This document shows positions 7,403-17,517 of a stretch of DNA of 34,261 nucleotides, in pieces. Made by a program: the position numbers and the translations under genes. Positions within the stretch are counted from its first letter, which is position 1, and each line of letters opens with the position of its first letter. The stretch comes from Candidatus Gastranaerophilales bacterium (GTDB lineage: Bacteria; Cyanobacteriota; Vampirovibrionia; Gastranaerophilales; Gastranaerophilaceae): positions 1 through 34,261 of the forward strand of contig CALUVO010000015.1 in assembly GCA_944324245.1 (NCBI GenBank), written 5' to 3'. Under the pieces are notes generated by a model, which was given only the letters and a program-made list of their open reading frames with translations, made no database searches and was not told the DNA's origin.

Positions 7403-8307
7403 GTGAGTTTAAAAAATTTTTTAAAGAATTTGAAATTTTTATTTAAAACAAAATTGACCGACACAATCTTAAATATGACAGAATCTGAGATTATAGAGCA
7501 GACTTTGTATGAAATTCCCGGTAATCATGTAAAAAGACCCAATATTATACAAATAGAAGACACAATCAAAGCCCTCGTTGAAAAACCGTTTAGCATATGC
7601 CGTTTTGGCGACGGAGAAATTGATATCATATACGGAGGAAAAATCGGGTTTCAAAAAAGAGATAAAAAACTGGCAGCACGTCTCAAAGAAATTATTGCAA
7701 ACAGTGAGGAGAATCTGCTAATAGGCATCAATTACCAATATTATTACCCTAATTTAGAAAAACAGTCGTCTTTTGTAAAAAAGTTTTACCGCACACACGT
7801 ACCAAAATACAGAAAGAAATTATCTGATATTATTGATTGGAATAAACAATATTGCAGTGCAGGGTTTAACCAAATGTATATGACTCACAACGATTATGAT
7901 TTTGAAAAACTCTATAATTCGCTCAGGCAGATTTGGAATGATAAAGATATAACCGTTATATGTGCAAAAAATGCATTTAAGGAGAGCACAACCCGACGGC
8001 AGATAAATCAATATAACACTATACAATACAATATCTACGATAATGCAAGGTCTATTGATTATATTTACGCACCTTCCCGTAATTCATTTAGTGAATATGA
8101 CTCTTTACTTAAGGAAGCGGTCAAAATTGACAAAAACAGATTGATTATAACAATGATAGGACCGGCCGGGAAAGTACTTGCTATGATTTACATAAACTTG
8201 GATACAGAGTTTTGGATTTGGGACATCTTGCAAAAGATTATGACTGGTATAAAAAGAAGATAGAAAAAACAACGGATAATATAATCAAATTTTTTGCGGC
8301 GGAATAG
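7403..8307 (+). pseudogene. GT-D (DUF1792-type) glycosyltransferase with a C-terminal frameshift
   Basis: This putative glycosyltransferase has the GT-D fold: SICRFGDGEID at about 64-74 is the family's conserved nucleotide-sugar site, and IGPAGKVLA near 251-259 is the second family motif. It starts with GTG behind AGGGAAAAAG. Frame 1 stops at 8263 with an atypical tail. In the -1 frame from codon TAT at 8182 the sequence reads YDLHKLGYRVLDLGHLAKDY and on to a stop at 8305-8307, the conserved end of this family (G-Y-x-V-L-D-x-G-H-L). So one T has been lost near 8182. The gene is either recently broken or carries a single-base sequence error. Its neighbours are GT2 genes and dTDP-sugar genes, which suits O-chain or capsule assembly. 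Confidence 0.78.
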
Positions 8308-8340
8308 TAATCATATAAAATATGAAGAGGGTAATAAATA

Positions 8341-9363
8341 ATGGCAAATGAATATAAATTTACAGTTGTAATGCCGAATTATAATCAGGAAAAATATATC
8401 AAACAGGCGATAGATTCTGTTTTGATGCAAAAGACAAATTTTCCATTTCAACTGATAATTACAGACGATAATTCAACAAAAGATAACAGTGTAGCAATTT
8501 TAAAAGACTATGCTGAAAAATATCCTGATAAAATTAAACTTTTACTAAATGATAAAAACATTGGCGGATATAAAAATTATCTGCGAGCAGAAGCAATAAC
8601 AAAAACTCCGTATTTTATGGTTCTTGATGCTGATGATTATTTGACAGATGAAAATTACTTTCAAAAAGCGGTAGATTTTCTGGATAATAATTCTGAATTT
8701 ACAATTTATTCGACAAACCTGCTTTATTTATTCGAAGACGGCTCAACAAGAAAATATATAAAAAAACCGGTAAAAGTTCTTGATTCTACATTTGAAGATT
8801 ATCTGCACGATAAATGCATAATCCCGCAGACTTTAGGTATGGTTTTTCGTAATGTAATTTTTATAAACGGTGTACCGCAGGAACTTATTGATGCTCCTGA
8901 TAATGATAAAATCAATGCGTTAGGTGCAGACAGATTCAGATTTGTTATGCATTTGCATGAAGGTAAAGCACATTATGTAAATGAAATATCCGGTGTTTAC
9001 AGAATATTAAAAAAAGAGAGCATATATTCAAGCACAAGTTCTTTTGAAAAATATGTATGCGAAGCCAATGCTTATGTAGAATTTAATAAATTTTTCCATA
9101 ATGAATATAACAAGCTTTATATAAACAAAGCATACAAGGCTTTAAAAAAGTCATTAATGGAATATAGTCTAAATCTTGAAACAATGGAAATAGAAATTCC
9201 TGACTACCTGTTTGATCTTTTGCAAAAGGTAACAAATGAATGCAATAAAAATAAAGACATAATTGATAAAAAAGTAAATTTTAAAAACAAACCGGACAAT
9301 TATATTTTCTATAAGCTATACAAATTCTGTGCTAAAAAACTTATTAAAAGAGGTATTCTGTAA
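8341..9363 (+). CDS. Family 2 glycosyltransferase (GT-A)
   Basis: This 340-residue inverting GT2 enzyme opens with [20 protein letters not shown] (8-27), has the UDP/dTDP-sugar binding [10 protein letters not shown] at 41-50 and the metal-binding DADD at 96-99. The later half has the acceptor-side region and a basic C-terminus ([11 protein letters not shown]) that may sit on the membrane surface. A good GAGGG lies before the ATG. Its stop overlaps the aminotransferase start (TAATG), so the two are coupled. It is likely to add a sugar to a surface polysaccharide; donor and acceptor cannot be read from the sequence. Confidence 0.88.
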   Translation: MANEYKFTVVMPNYNQEKYIKQAIDSVLMQKTNFPFQLIITDDNSTKDNSVAILKDYAEKYPDKIKLLLNDKNIGGYKNYLRAEAITKTPYFMVLDADDYLTDENYFQKAVDFLDNNSEFTIYSTNLLYLFEDGSTRKYIKKPVKVLDSTFEDYLHDKCIIPQTLGMVFRNVIFINGVPQELIDAPDNDKINALGADRFRFVMHLHEGKAHYVNEISGVYRILKKESIYSSTSSFEKYVCEANAYVEFNKFFHNEYNKLYINKAYKALKKSLMEYSLNLETMEIEIPDYLFDLLQKVTNECNKNKDIIDKKVNFKNKPDNYIFYKLYKFCAKKLIKRGIL

Positions 9364-10460
9364 TGATAAAGTTTCTTGACCTGCACAAAATAAATGAAAG
9401 ATACAGAATAGAAATAGATGAAAGAATAAAAGCTGTACTGGATTCCGGATGGTATTTGCTCGGAGAACAGGACAAAACTTTTGAAAACAATTTTGCCGCA
9501 TATTGCGGAGTAAAACACTGTATAGGATGCGCAAACGGACTTGAGGCTTTGAGCCTGATAATAAAAGGCTATGATTTTTGTGCGGGTGATGAAATCATTG
9601 TACCGGCAAATACATATATTGCATCCATTTTAGCGATTACTCAGAACGGATGCACGCCGGTGCTTGTTGAACCTGACATAAATACATACAATATTAATCC
9701 GGATTTAATAGAAGAAAAAATTACAGAAAAAACTAAGGCTATAATGGTGGTACATTTATACGGGCAGGCAGTACAAATGGAAAAGATACGGCAGATAGCC
9801 GAAAAATATAACCTTAAAATTATAGAAGATTCTGCGCAAGCGCATGGAGCAATGTATCAGGGCAAGAGGGCAGGCAATCTCGGTGATGCAAGCGGATTTT
9901 CTTTTTATCCCGGAAAAAATCTCGGTTGTCTCGGTGACGGCGGATGTGTAACGACAAATGATGATGAACTTGCGTTTAGAATCAGAGCTATTGCAAATTA
10001 CGGCTCGGATTACAAATATCATCATATCTTTAAAGGTGTAAATTCCCGTCTTGATGAAATTCAGGCAGCAATACTGGATGTAAAGCTGAAATATCTGGAT
10101 GAAGATAACAAAAAACGCAGAGAAATTGCAAAGTTCTACAGAGAAAATATTAACAATCCGGCAATTATACTGCCTGAACCGTATGATGAAGCTGCACATG
10201 TCTGGCATATATTTGCAATAAGAACAAAAGACAGAAATAAACTCCAGAAATATCTGGAAAAACATGATATACAGACAAACATTCACTATCCCGTTCCTCC
10301 TCACAAACAGGAATGCTACAAAGAATGGAGTCATCTTTCATTCCCGATTACTGAACAAATACACACAGAAGTATTGTCCCTGCCTATGAGTCCGGTTTTA
10401 GAAGATGCAGAAACACAAAAAGTTGTCGAGGTAATAAATGAATACCAAACAGAAATTTGA
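9363..10460 (+). CDS. dTDP-3-oxo-6-deoxyhexose aminotransferase (DegT/DnrJ/EryC1/StrS family)
   Basis: This PLP-dependent sugar aminotransferase of 365 residues (fold type I) makes a 3-amino-3,6-dideoxyhexose. [10 protein letters not shown] at the start, VPANTYIAS (80-88), the EDSAQAHGA block (155-163) with the PLP-ring Asp156, and SFYPGKNLG (180-188) with the Schiff-base Lys185 are typical of FdtB/QdtB. Together with the 5809 isomerase and the 6204 acyltransferase it forms the three-step branch to dTDP-Fuc3NAc or dTDP-Qui3NAc. It overlaps the GT2 gene upstream by one base and the DUF1796 gene downstream by 23 bp, so this is a tight operon. Confidence 0.92.
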   Translation: MIKFLDLHKINERYRIEIDERIKAVLDSGWYLLGEQDKTFENNFAAYCGVKHCIGCANGLEALSLIIKGYDFCAGDEIIVPANTYIASILAITQNGCTPVLVEPDINTYNINPDLIEEKITEKTKAIMVVHLYGQAVQMEKIRQIAEKYNLKIIEDSAQAHGAMYQGKRAGNLGDASGFSFYPGKNLGCLGDGGCVTTNDDELAFRIRAIANYGSDYKYHHIFKGVNSRLDEIQAAILDVKLKYLDEDNKKRREIAKFYRENINNPAIILPEPYDEAAHVWHIFAIRTKDRNKLQKYLEKHDIQTNIHYPVPPHKQECYKEWSHLSFPITEQIHTEVLSLPMSPVLEDAETQKVVEVINEYQTEI

Positions 10461-11235
10461 TTTAGTTTTTTCTCTTGGCGGAAATTGTACAGCTGCACAC
10501 AATCTTCAATACAGAGGCCTCAGAATATTTTCTTTGCCTTTTGATTGGACATATATTGTTGATGAAAAAGCAATTTACAATCTGGCAGAAGGTTTTCAGA
10601 CAGATTTTAAATATTTTTTATTAAAAGAAAATCTACAAGAACTGCCAAAAGAAAATTACAGTAAAGATCATAAAGATAAAATTCAATATAAAGATACAAA
10701 AACTGAATATTATTTTGTGAATCATTTTTTGAAGTCAATTGATGATATAAATGAATATAACAGAGTAAAAAATAAATTTGATAAAAGAGTAAAACGTTTA
10801 GATTCTTTTATTAAAAAATCAAAAAGAATTTTGCTTTTATTGAGTATTAATTTTTCTATTGATATTGAACTGTGTAAGTATCTAATAAATATATTAAATG
10901 AAAAATATCCTGATAAAATTTTCTATTTGAGAGTCATGTCTTTTGGCGTTAATGAAGATGATATATTAAAAACAGATAATATAGAAATTTATAACTATAG
11001 CAGAAAATTGATTTTAAATGATTATATAAAAACAACGGAAGAATGGAATTTTCTAGATACTATTGACTATAATCCTGCTCTTTTAACGGCAAAATGGGGA
11101 TTTTTAATGATAGATAAATTAAAAAAAGGTTATGCTGTTGTATTTTTTCCGGTATTTAATACAATATTTTATATAAAATTGTATATTTTAGGCTTGAGAA
11201 TACACTTTATAATAGGAAGAAACAGGCTTGAATAA
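10438..11235 (+). CDS. DUF1796-like putative papain-like cysteine peptidase
   Basis: The 265-residue protein begins with [17 protein letters not shown] (7-23) and then SLPFDWT (32-38). That is the signature of the DUF1796 family, described as papain-like with a catalytic Cys (Cys17 here); a downstream His is less certain. Such genes are common in glycan clusters, where they may act on sugars or glycoproteins, and their activity is not established. The C-terminal 45 residues are hydrophobic and basic ([22 protein letters not shown]), which suggests membrane contact. It overlaps the aminotransferase by 23 bp, and its stop directly abuts the next ATG. Confidence 0.72.
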   Translation: MNTKQKFDLVFSLGGNCTAAHNLQYRGLRIFSLPFDWTYIVDEKAIYNLAEGFQTDFKYFLLKENLQELPKENYSKDHKDKIQYKDTKTEYYFVNHFLKSIDDINEYNRVKNKFDKRVKRLDSFIKKSKRILLLLSINFSIDIELCKYLINILNEKYPDKIFYLRVMSFGVNEDDILKTDNIEIYNYSRKLILNDYIKTTEEWNFLDTIDYNPALLTAKWGFLMIDKLKKGYAVVFFPVFNTIFYIKLYILGLRIHFIIGRNRLE

Positions 11236-12204
11236 ATGAACACTACTGTTACTGTCAAAATATCCGCATATAATCATGAAAAATATGTACAGGAAACCAT
11301 ACAATCCATTATCAATCAAACTTATCAAAATATAGAATTGATTGTTATAGACGATGGTTCTACAGATTCCACATGGCAAAAAATACAAGAAATGAAAGAC
11401 ACCTGCGAAAAAAGATTTGTAAATGTCATATTTGAAACACAGGAAAATCACGGTACCTGCTATACAAATAACAGACACTTGCAAAAAGCTCAGGGTGAAT
11501 ATATCTACTTTATTGCTTCTGATGACAAAGCAGAACCTGCTGCAATTGAAAAACTGTACAATTTTCTATCCCAAAATCCGGACTATGCACTCTGTGTCGG
11601 TGATGACGCTATTATAGATTTTGAATCAAAAATATGTTACTGGGATAAAAAAAGGAATATTGTTTATAACGAAAAGGAAGCTGCATACAAAACATTCGCA
11701 GACTTTTTGCAAAAAACACAGAATCTTGATTTTACTCAGGATTATTTCGGAACTTACAATACAATTTATCCGAGAAACTATATCCCGAACGGATATCTGA
11801 TTAGAAAATCCATATTTGACAAGATTGGTCCTTTTAGAAAAGAAGCACCTCTGGAAGATTACTGGCTTATGCTCCAGATTTCAAAATATGCAAAAATGAA
11901 ATATATAGATGAAATACTCTTTTATTACCGGTGGCACAGCACAAATACAATAAAACAAAAAAGAAAAATCGGTGATTATATAAGACAAACACGTGTTTAT
12001 GAAAATGAACTTCTCAAAAATTCCGACCTTACAACAATGCGTCCGGAAGTGAAAAATTTCATCGAACAAGGTGAATGCTACAAAAAACAAAATTATTTCG
12101 GGATTTTAACAAAAACTGTTAAAATGACACAGTTTAAAAAGATATACAATTACAAATTATTTGGACTGACTGTTTTAACTAGATATAAAGATATACAAAA
12201 ATAA
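11236..12204 (+). CDS. Family 2 glycosyltransferase (GT-A)
   Basis: This 322-residue GT2 enzyme has VTVKISAYNHEKYVQETIQS at the start, the nucleotide-binding IDDGSTDSTW (38-47), and ASDD at 94-97 in place of the DxD motif. PLEDYWLMLQISKYAKMKYI lies in the acceptor region, followed by YYRWHSTNT, a segment often seen in rhamnosyl- and related transferases. The C-terminus is basic. The start codon directly follows the stop of the DUF1796 gene. It is the last gene of the glycan cluster; no clear terminator follows before the convergent dGTPase gene. Confidence 0.88.
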   Translation: MNTTVTVKISAYNHEKYVQETIQSIINQTYQNIELIVIDDGSTDSTWQKIQEMKDTCEKRFVNVIFETQENHGTCYTNNRHLQKAQGEYIYFIASDDKAEPAAIEKLYNFLSQNPDYALCVGDDAIIDFESKICYWDKKRNIVYNEKEAAYKTFADFLQKTQNLDFTQDYFGTYNTIYPRNYIPNGYLIRKSIFDKIGPFRKEAPLEDYWLMLQISKYAKMKYIDEILFYYRWHSTNTIKQKRKIGDYIRQTRVYENELLKNSDLTTMRPEVKNFIEQGECYKKQNYFGILTKTVKMTQFKKIYNYKLFGLTVLTRYKDIQK

Positions 12205-12269
12205 AGCAGATTGATTGAAAATTTACAGTAATAATTTCTAAAAATTTACTAAGAATCCATGTTTAATTT

Positions 12270-13628
12270 CTATGTTTTAATTGTATTATATGTTTTTATT
12301 GCATATTTATCCGTCATACCTGAAATGTAGTCAATTATAGCCTGTTTATAATTATTAGGTTTCTCCAGATTATAGATGACAGCGTTTTTATATTTTGGAT
12401 TAACTGCTTGATTATCAGAATATTTTATCAGCCATTTTCTAAAATTTTGCACACATTTATTATTTATTCCTGACAAATATTCTATTGTATCTTTTCCTTT
12501 ATACATATTTACGTATTTATCATATATTCCGAAAATTATTTTGTCGCATTCTTCTTGAGAAAGTTCTTTTGCTCCTTTGAGTTGATATATATTCTTGTAA
12601 TTGTAATCTTTAATATCTTTCATCAATTCAAATACAGGTTTTGAAAAACCGATTCCTTTAGTTGTATCGGAATTTTTTATCAAATCGTTAACAAAAATAT
12701 TGATTAAAACAGTATTGTTCACATCCAAGGAGAAATTAGGCAGATGTTTTTTTACTAAATCTTTTAATTCTTTTCTGTTTTTGTCGTTATATATCCCCAG
12801 CCTGTAAGCATCTTCTATATCTTTTCCAAGATACGCGATTTTGTCTGAAATTTTTACAATTATTCCTTCCCATGTGTATGGTTGTATTTTCCCGGGCTCG
12901 GCTATTAATTCCAAATCAATAGCAGTGTTTCTGGGTTTAATATAATTTTCGTCAATTTCTCCGCAATGATTTATTATTCCGTCTCTGACGGCATAGGTGA
13001 GTCCGAGATTATTTTGTTCTCCCTGAGAATTGGTTAGTGTTAATATTTTATCTGCCATACGTAAACTGTTTTTTTCATGCCAGAACAGCGGCAGCCCTTC
13101 TTTTTGTGTAATTGTTTTTAAAGAGCGTTCCCCGTCATGCCCGAATGGAGAATGCCCTATGTCGTGTCCGAGGCCGATTGCTTCTGCCAGTTCTTCATTG
13201 AGACCGAGTTTTCTGCAGATATTTCTTGCTATATCCGTAACCTGAAGTACATGTGAGCTTCTTGTTGATACCATATCATTTTCACACAGAGGGAAAACCT
13301 GTGTTTTAAAACGCATTCTGTCAAATCCTTCCGTATGAACAAGCCTGTCTCTGTCTCTTTCAAACTCCGACCTTATCTCATACGGCTTTGCTTCTATAGG
13401 TGTATTTCTCTTAATTGCCTGCTGCCATTTAGGATTATCCGGTGTCATTGCCTCTTTTGAAAAAGATTTATCTTTCATCTGCATCTGCATAAAAGTCAGA
13501 ATACTGCTTTTAAAAGACGGCAGAACAAAATCATTTGAAACATTGGAATAATGTTGAGGCGGAGAAGTTTGCGCTTTTTTCTGCGGAATTTTGTTTGTAT
13601 TGAGGTTAAATAAAACAGGTAACAGCAT
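12270..13628 (-). CDS. dGTPase-like HD-domain triphosphohydrolase
   Basis: Members of this family cleave dNTPs to nucleoside and triphosphate. The core begins near 85 with RSEFERDRDRLVHTEGFDRM, then FKTQVFP (107-113), TRSSH with His126, GLGHDIGHSPFGHDGE with His155-Asp156, and KISDKIAYLGKDIEDA with Asp262: the H...HD...D metal set is complete. The length (452) is normal. Residues 1-70 are an added low-complexity leader containing PSFKSS (37-42), a variant of the N-terminal motif found in several unrelated proteins here. It is divergent from the PLD gene. dGTPases can be housekeeping or anti-phage; the context with two nuclease-like genes leaves both open. Confidence 0.85.
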   Translation of the reverse strand: MLLPVLFNLNTNKIPQKKAQTSPPQHYSNVSNDFVLPSFKSSILTFMQMQMKDKSFSKEAMTPDNPKWQQAIKRNTPIEAKPYEIRSEFERDRDRLVHTEGFDRMRFKTQVFPLCENDMVSTRSSHVLQVTDIARNICRKLGLNEELAEAIGLGHDIGHSPFGHDGERSLKTITQKEGLPLFWHEKNSLRMADKILTLTNSQGEQNNLGLTYAVRDGIINHCGEIDENYIKPRNTAIDLELIAEPGKIQPYTWEGIIVKISDKIAYLGKDIEDAYRLGIYNDKNRKELKDLVKKHLPNFSLDVNNTVLINIFVNDLIKNSDTTKGIGFSKPVFELMKDIKDYNYKNIYQLKGAKELSQEECDKIIFGIYDKYVNMYKGKDTIEYLSGINNKCVQNFRKWLIKYSDNQAVNPKYKNAVIYNLEKPNNYKQAIIDYISGMTDKYAIKTYNTIKT

Positions 13629-13690
13629 ATTTTATTTATATCATTTTTTAAAATTTTTAACATGCAATATAAAATTTTTGTAACAAACTC

Positions 13691-13719
13691 TTGCGCAGTT
13701 TTAAACAAATATACATAAT
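13691..13719 (+). promoter_or_regulatory. Probable promoter of the PLD-exonuclease pair
   Basis: TTGCGC (13691-13696) and CATAAT (13714-13719) are 17 bp apart. A start near 13726 would leave a leader of about 22 nt before the ATG at 13748. Confidence 0.45.
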
Positions 13720-13747
13720 AGAAATGTACTGTTCATGGGGTTTATGT

Positions 13748-15751
13748 ATGACTTGTGTGAAGAGTAATGCGGCTGTATCACCGTTGGTTTCTCTAAATCC
13801 GTTCTTTTTATATAAAAAGAATGTCAGTTTTGCTGCGGCAAAAGCTGAGGACAGTGATGCATATCAAAAACGTATACCTAAACCGGAAGTCAAGACACCA
13901 AAAAAAGATCATCCGGTTTATCTTGATGATATTTCATTTGCAGTTGCTAAAAAGATAGCTGAAAATGCTAACAAACTGGGTATATCAAGAACCGACTATC
14001 TGATACAAAATATCCGCTCACTTGCCTATATCCCTCAGGTTATGCCAGAACCCTCAAAAACGGCAATTGTAGGTAAAACAAATGTCACAACTCTTATTGA
14101 CGGGGAACAGATTTTTGATAAAGCCGTAGAATACATAAAAAGCGCAAAAGACTCCATACAAATAGAAATGTTTGAATTTCAGCATCTTTCTATAGACGGA
14201 CACAAATGGCCGTCTAACGGAGCTGAAGCAGTTGCCGGTTTTGAAGAACACAACAGTCTTTTGCCGATAATAATAAAAAAGAAAAAAGAAAATCCTGAGT
14301 TAAAAGTCCAGATTATCCTCGATGCCCACAAATGGTATATGGACGGTACAGGCGCACCAATACGCCATTACAACAATCAGGATATGATTAGATATCTTAA
14401 AACAAACGGTATTGATGTTGTTCCTTATCCCCGTCCGGCCCAAAGCGGTGCGGCTTTGCAGCACGTAAAGCTTGTGGCTGTAGACGGTAAAAAATTAATA
14501 ATAGGAGGGATGAACTGGGGTACGCATTCCACGGCAAACCATGATGCCTGTGTTGCTGTAGAGACAAGAGACGGCAATAAAAATTCGGAAGTTGACAACA
14601 TTTTAACTGAAATTTTTAATAAAGATTGGGCTTTTTCCTGGCAGAGACTGGGCAGAACAAAAATTGTTGCAGGGCCATTAACGGAAGATGAACAAGTTTT
14701 ATACAAAGGCTTGAATAAAGAAATTAAGCAGGAAAATGTTGATTATATGAAAATTGTAGGTGAGCTCTACAACAACGATAATGACAAAAACCGTTATGAT
14801 GAAAGTGATTTATCTAAACTGGATATTATAAAAAGAACACCTGTGGAAAATCCGGCGATTAAAGTCCTTTCAACAAAACCGAGAGAACTTGCTTACATAG
14901 GAGAAAAAGGCTCTGAATCTATAAGACAGTATGTAATGGAAAAAGTAAAAACTGCAAAAAAACTGAGAGCTGAGCTTTTTGTCCTGTCTGACAAAGAAAT
15001 TATACAAACAATTATAGACAGGGTGCATAATGGAGAGCTCGATGCCAGAATCATAGTGGATCCTTCGATTATAGAAGAGTTTCCTTATTGTAATACCGCA
15101 TATCAAAAACTTGTAGAAAACAATATAGACGTACGCCAGTACAAAACGGATACAAATATTACACAAAGAATGCACGGCAAATGGGCTGTTTTTGACGATA
15201 AAGAAGTTCTAATCGGCTCTGCAAACTGGTCTGCTATGGCAATGAACCAGAATTTGAAAAAAGGTCAGAGAGAAGATTATGAAAAATATACAGAAAAAAT
15301 TAACAAAGAAATTGTCGGTTACATGAAAACCGTTGAAGCATATGAAAACGCCGTCGGAATTCCTCCTATCATAAGAAAAAAACTTGATTATAAAGAGGTA
15401 ATGATAAGACGTGCAAAAATAAAAAAAGCAGTAAACGAAATAAATGAAACCGGTACCGCAGAAATAAAACTTCAGGATAAAGTTTATAAATTCGATGTCA
15501 AAAACCGCTCCGATTTAAATACTATAAAAGGCTATTATAAAATCATCATCGACAGAAATAACGCAAAAGAAAAATATAAAAGAGGCAATAACGAAGCGGC
15601 TATTGCTTTTGAAAAGCCTGTTCTGGCAAGGGTTTTTCTGCGTCAGTTTGAAAAGGACTGGAAACACTCTGAATCAGAATATGAAAAAGTAAGAAACAGA
15701 GTATACGAAGCACCGCCTATGAACGGCACAAAACTGGATGTGGCAGGTTAG
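13748..15751 (+). CDS. Phospholipase D-like protein with two HKD motifs
   Basis: This 667-residue PLD-superfamily protein could be a phospholipase, transphosphatidylase or nuclease. Two complete HxKxxxxD motifs are present: HVKLVAVD at 239-246 followed by IIGGMNWG, and HGKWAVFD at 476-483 followed by LIGSANWS. That is the arrangement of two-domain PLD enzymes. I chose the ATG at 13748 because GGGG lies 7 bases before it; the reading frame opens earlier at a TTG (13691) that overlaps the promoter. Residues 1-35 hold KNVSFAAAK (24-32), the SFxG-like motif of this window. A basic, helical C-terminal region (about 530-667) is of unknown role. It is followed after 1 bp by the exonuclease, so the two products probably work together. 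Confidence 0.85.
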   Translation: MTCVKSNAAVSPLVSLNPFFLYKKNVSFAAAKAEDSDAYQKRIPKPEVKTPKKDHPVYLDDISFAVAKKIAENANKLGISRTDYLIQNIRSLAYIPQVMPEPSKTAIVGKTNVTTLIDGEQIFDKAVEYIKSAKDSIQIEMFEFQHLSIDGHKWPSNGAEAVAGFEEHNSLLPIIIKKKKENPELKVQIILDAHKWYMDGTGAPIRHYNNQDMIRYLKTNGIDVVPYPRPAQSGAALQHVKLVAVDGKKLIIGGMNWGTHSTANHDACVAVETRDGNKNSEVDNILTEIFNKDWAFSWQRLGRTKIVAGPLTEDEQVLYKGLNKEIKQENVDYMKIVGELYNNDNDKNRYDESDLSKLDIIKRTPVENPAIKVLSTKPRELAYIGEKGSESIRQYVMEKVKTAKKLRAELFVLSDKEIIQTIIDRVHNGELDARIIVDPSIIEEFPYCNTAYQKLVENNIDVRQYKTDTNITQRMHGKWAVFDDKEVLIGSANWSAMAMNQNLKKGQREDYEKYTEKINKEIVGYMKTVEAYENAVGIPPIIRKKLDYKEVMIRRAKIKKAVNEINETGTAEIKLQDKVYKFDVKNRSDLNTIKGYYKIIIDRNNAKEKYKRGNNEAAIAFEKPVLARVFLRQFEKDWKHSESEYEKVRNRVYEAPPMNGTKLDVAG

Positions 15752-15752
15752 T

Positions 15753-17498
15753 ATGAAAATTTTACCGGTAAAACTAGTCTATAAAACTAATATGAAGCCT
15801 TCTTCTTATATTTCAGCAGGCAATAACGCAAACACGCAGGAAAAAGAATCTTCCTGCATGTCTTTGGGCTTTTATCCGTATATTTCTGTCTTTGCACCTT
15901 CTTTTAAAGGAGATTTTTTTGAAAACAATTTTACTAAAAAAGTTGAAGGTAAAAAATATCAGGGTCTTGGCTTGATGGAAAAAAACGAAATAGGCTCCCC
16001 CGAGTGGTACGATTTTTCTAAAGTAGGCTGGAAATATTTGAGCAAAGAGCCTCTGGATTGGACAACCGCAGCACCGAAAGATTTTTATGTATTTATTCAG
16101 GCAAATGCTCTTGCTGAAGGTTATGAGTCTGCCTGGGTCAGAAGGTTTAACTATACAAACAGAAAAAAAGCTCTTGCTACCTCACATTCAATAGATTCAA
16201 GAATCGTAAAAGAACCGCCGTCAAAAGAACTTCGTAAAAATCCGTTTAAAGATAAATCTTTCGCATCAAATATAGACGAGCTGTTAGACACACGCCGCCA
16301 CAAGTCGCTTGACAAACCTGTTACCGATAAAAACGGCAACTTATGCATAGATGCAGTCGTTTTTGATACGGAAACCACCGGTACAAATACGGGTGACTCA
16401 TCAAAACCGCTTGATAAAATTATTCAAATAGGTGCAATACAGATAAAAAACGGCAAAATTATTGAAGAAACTGCATATAATCAGCTTATAAATCCGGAGA
16501 TGCATATACCGGAAGCGTCTTCAAATGTTCACGGTATTTTTGATAAAGATGTGGAAAAAGCGCCTGTTATGGAGCAGGTATTAAAACCCTTTGTAAATAA
16601 TTATCTAAATAAGAAAAACGGGATAATCGTTGCTTATAACTCACAATTTGATATAAGCATGCTAAATAACGCAATAAAAGAGCACAACAGTTATTCTGCT
16701 GATGAATTGAAGCCGAAACGATATTTTAAAGTCATTGATCCGTTTCTTTTAATTCAGAGGATTCATCCTTATGTCGGTGCATCCAAACGTTTGTCGAATC
16801 AGTACAGATACTTTTTCTGCAAAAATATGGATAATGCCCATGATGCTCTTGCCGATGTAAAAGGCACTGTAAATATTTTAAAATATTCTCTTTACTATCT
16901 TGATAAACACAGAAAAGACAAAACAAAGCCGTTAACAATAAGAGAAGTTCTGCTTTTCCAAAACGGCTTTGAAGTCCCTAATATTGATATTCCTCTGGAT
17001 GCTCAGGGCTGCAATGCGAGGGTGAATTTTAGAACCTCTTACAGGCCTGTATCATTGAGTGTGGACAATTATCATAATGGTTATATGCTTACTGCACAGG
17101 ATATTGAAGAGCTTTTACCTGATATAGGAAAAGCAAATGCCAAAAAACTAATTAACGATGTTGAAGGTGAAAAAATAGATATGAAGCAGCCTAACGGTTT
17201 GCCTTTAAATGCTGCGGAAACAAGACAGAAACAAAATGCAAAAGGTATGGAAAATTCTTTTTATGTAATGAAACGAAACTTTAATAAAGTCCTTGATTTT
17301 GCAAAGATAGATGCCTACGGTGATAAATCAAAAGAAGAAATAAAAGAAATAATAACCCAAAAAGCAAAACACTATATACACAAAGATTCTATTGATTTTT
17401 GGATGAAAAACCCCAATCCTTTTGATATAAAAGAAGGAAATGACATTCCGGATTTTGAAATATCAAAAAGAGTAATGCTTGAAGAGTTAACACAATAA
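15753..17498 (+). CDS. DEDDh 3'-5' exonuclease (DnaQ-like) with long flanking regions
   Basis: The middle of this 581-residue protein is an RNase T/DnaQ-type exonuclease: VVFDTETTGT (Asp205, Glu207), IPEASSNVHGI, AYNSQFDISML (Asp300) and NAHDALADV (His363, Asp368) give the complete DEDDh set. The first 190 residues include PSFKGD (49-54), a clear form of the shared N-terminal motif, then a region of unknown fold. The C-terminal 170 residues are not recognised and hold IEELLPDIGKANAKKLI, which resembles a helix-hairpin-helix. The ATG at 15753 follows the PLD stop by 1 bp; an ATG at 15738 overlaps the PLD gene and lacks a better ribosome binding site. Target (DNA or RNA, own or foreign) unknown. 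Confidence 0.83.
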   Translation: MKILPVKLVYKTNMKPSSYISAGNNANTQEKESSCMSLGFYPYISVFAPSFKGDFFENNFTKKVEGKKYQGLGLMEKNEIGSPEWYDFSKVGWKYLSKEPLDWTTAAPKDFYVFIQANALAEGYESAWVRRFNYTNRKKALATSHSIDSRIVKEPPSKELRKNPFKDKSFASNIDELLDTRRHKSLDKPVTDKNGNLCIDAVVFDTETTGTNTGDSSKPLDKIIQIGAIQIKNGKIIEETAYNQLINPEMHIPEASSNVHGIFDKDVEKAPVMEQVLKPFVNNYLNKKNGIIVAYNSQFDISMLNNAIKEHNSYSADELKPKRYFKVIDPFLLIQRIHPYVGASKRLSNQYRYFFCKNMDNAHDALADVKGTVNILKYSLYYLDKHRKDKTKPLTIREVLLFQNGFEVPNIDIPLDAQGCNARVNFRTSYRPVSLSVDNYHNGYMLTAQDIEELLPDIGKANAKKLINDVEGEKIDMKQPNGLPLNAAETRQKQNAKGMENSFYVMKRNFNKVLDFAKIDAYGDKSKEEIKEIITQKAKHYIHKDSIDFWMKNPNPFDIKEGNDIPDFEISKRVMLEELTQ

Positions 17499-17517
17499 AT
17501 TTTCACCGTATATAAAT

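Noticed and set aside
9756..10334. 192-aa antisense ORF within the aminotransferase gene
   Set aside because: It is a shadow of the DegT-family gene, which has all active-site residues in the forward frame.
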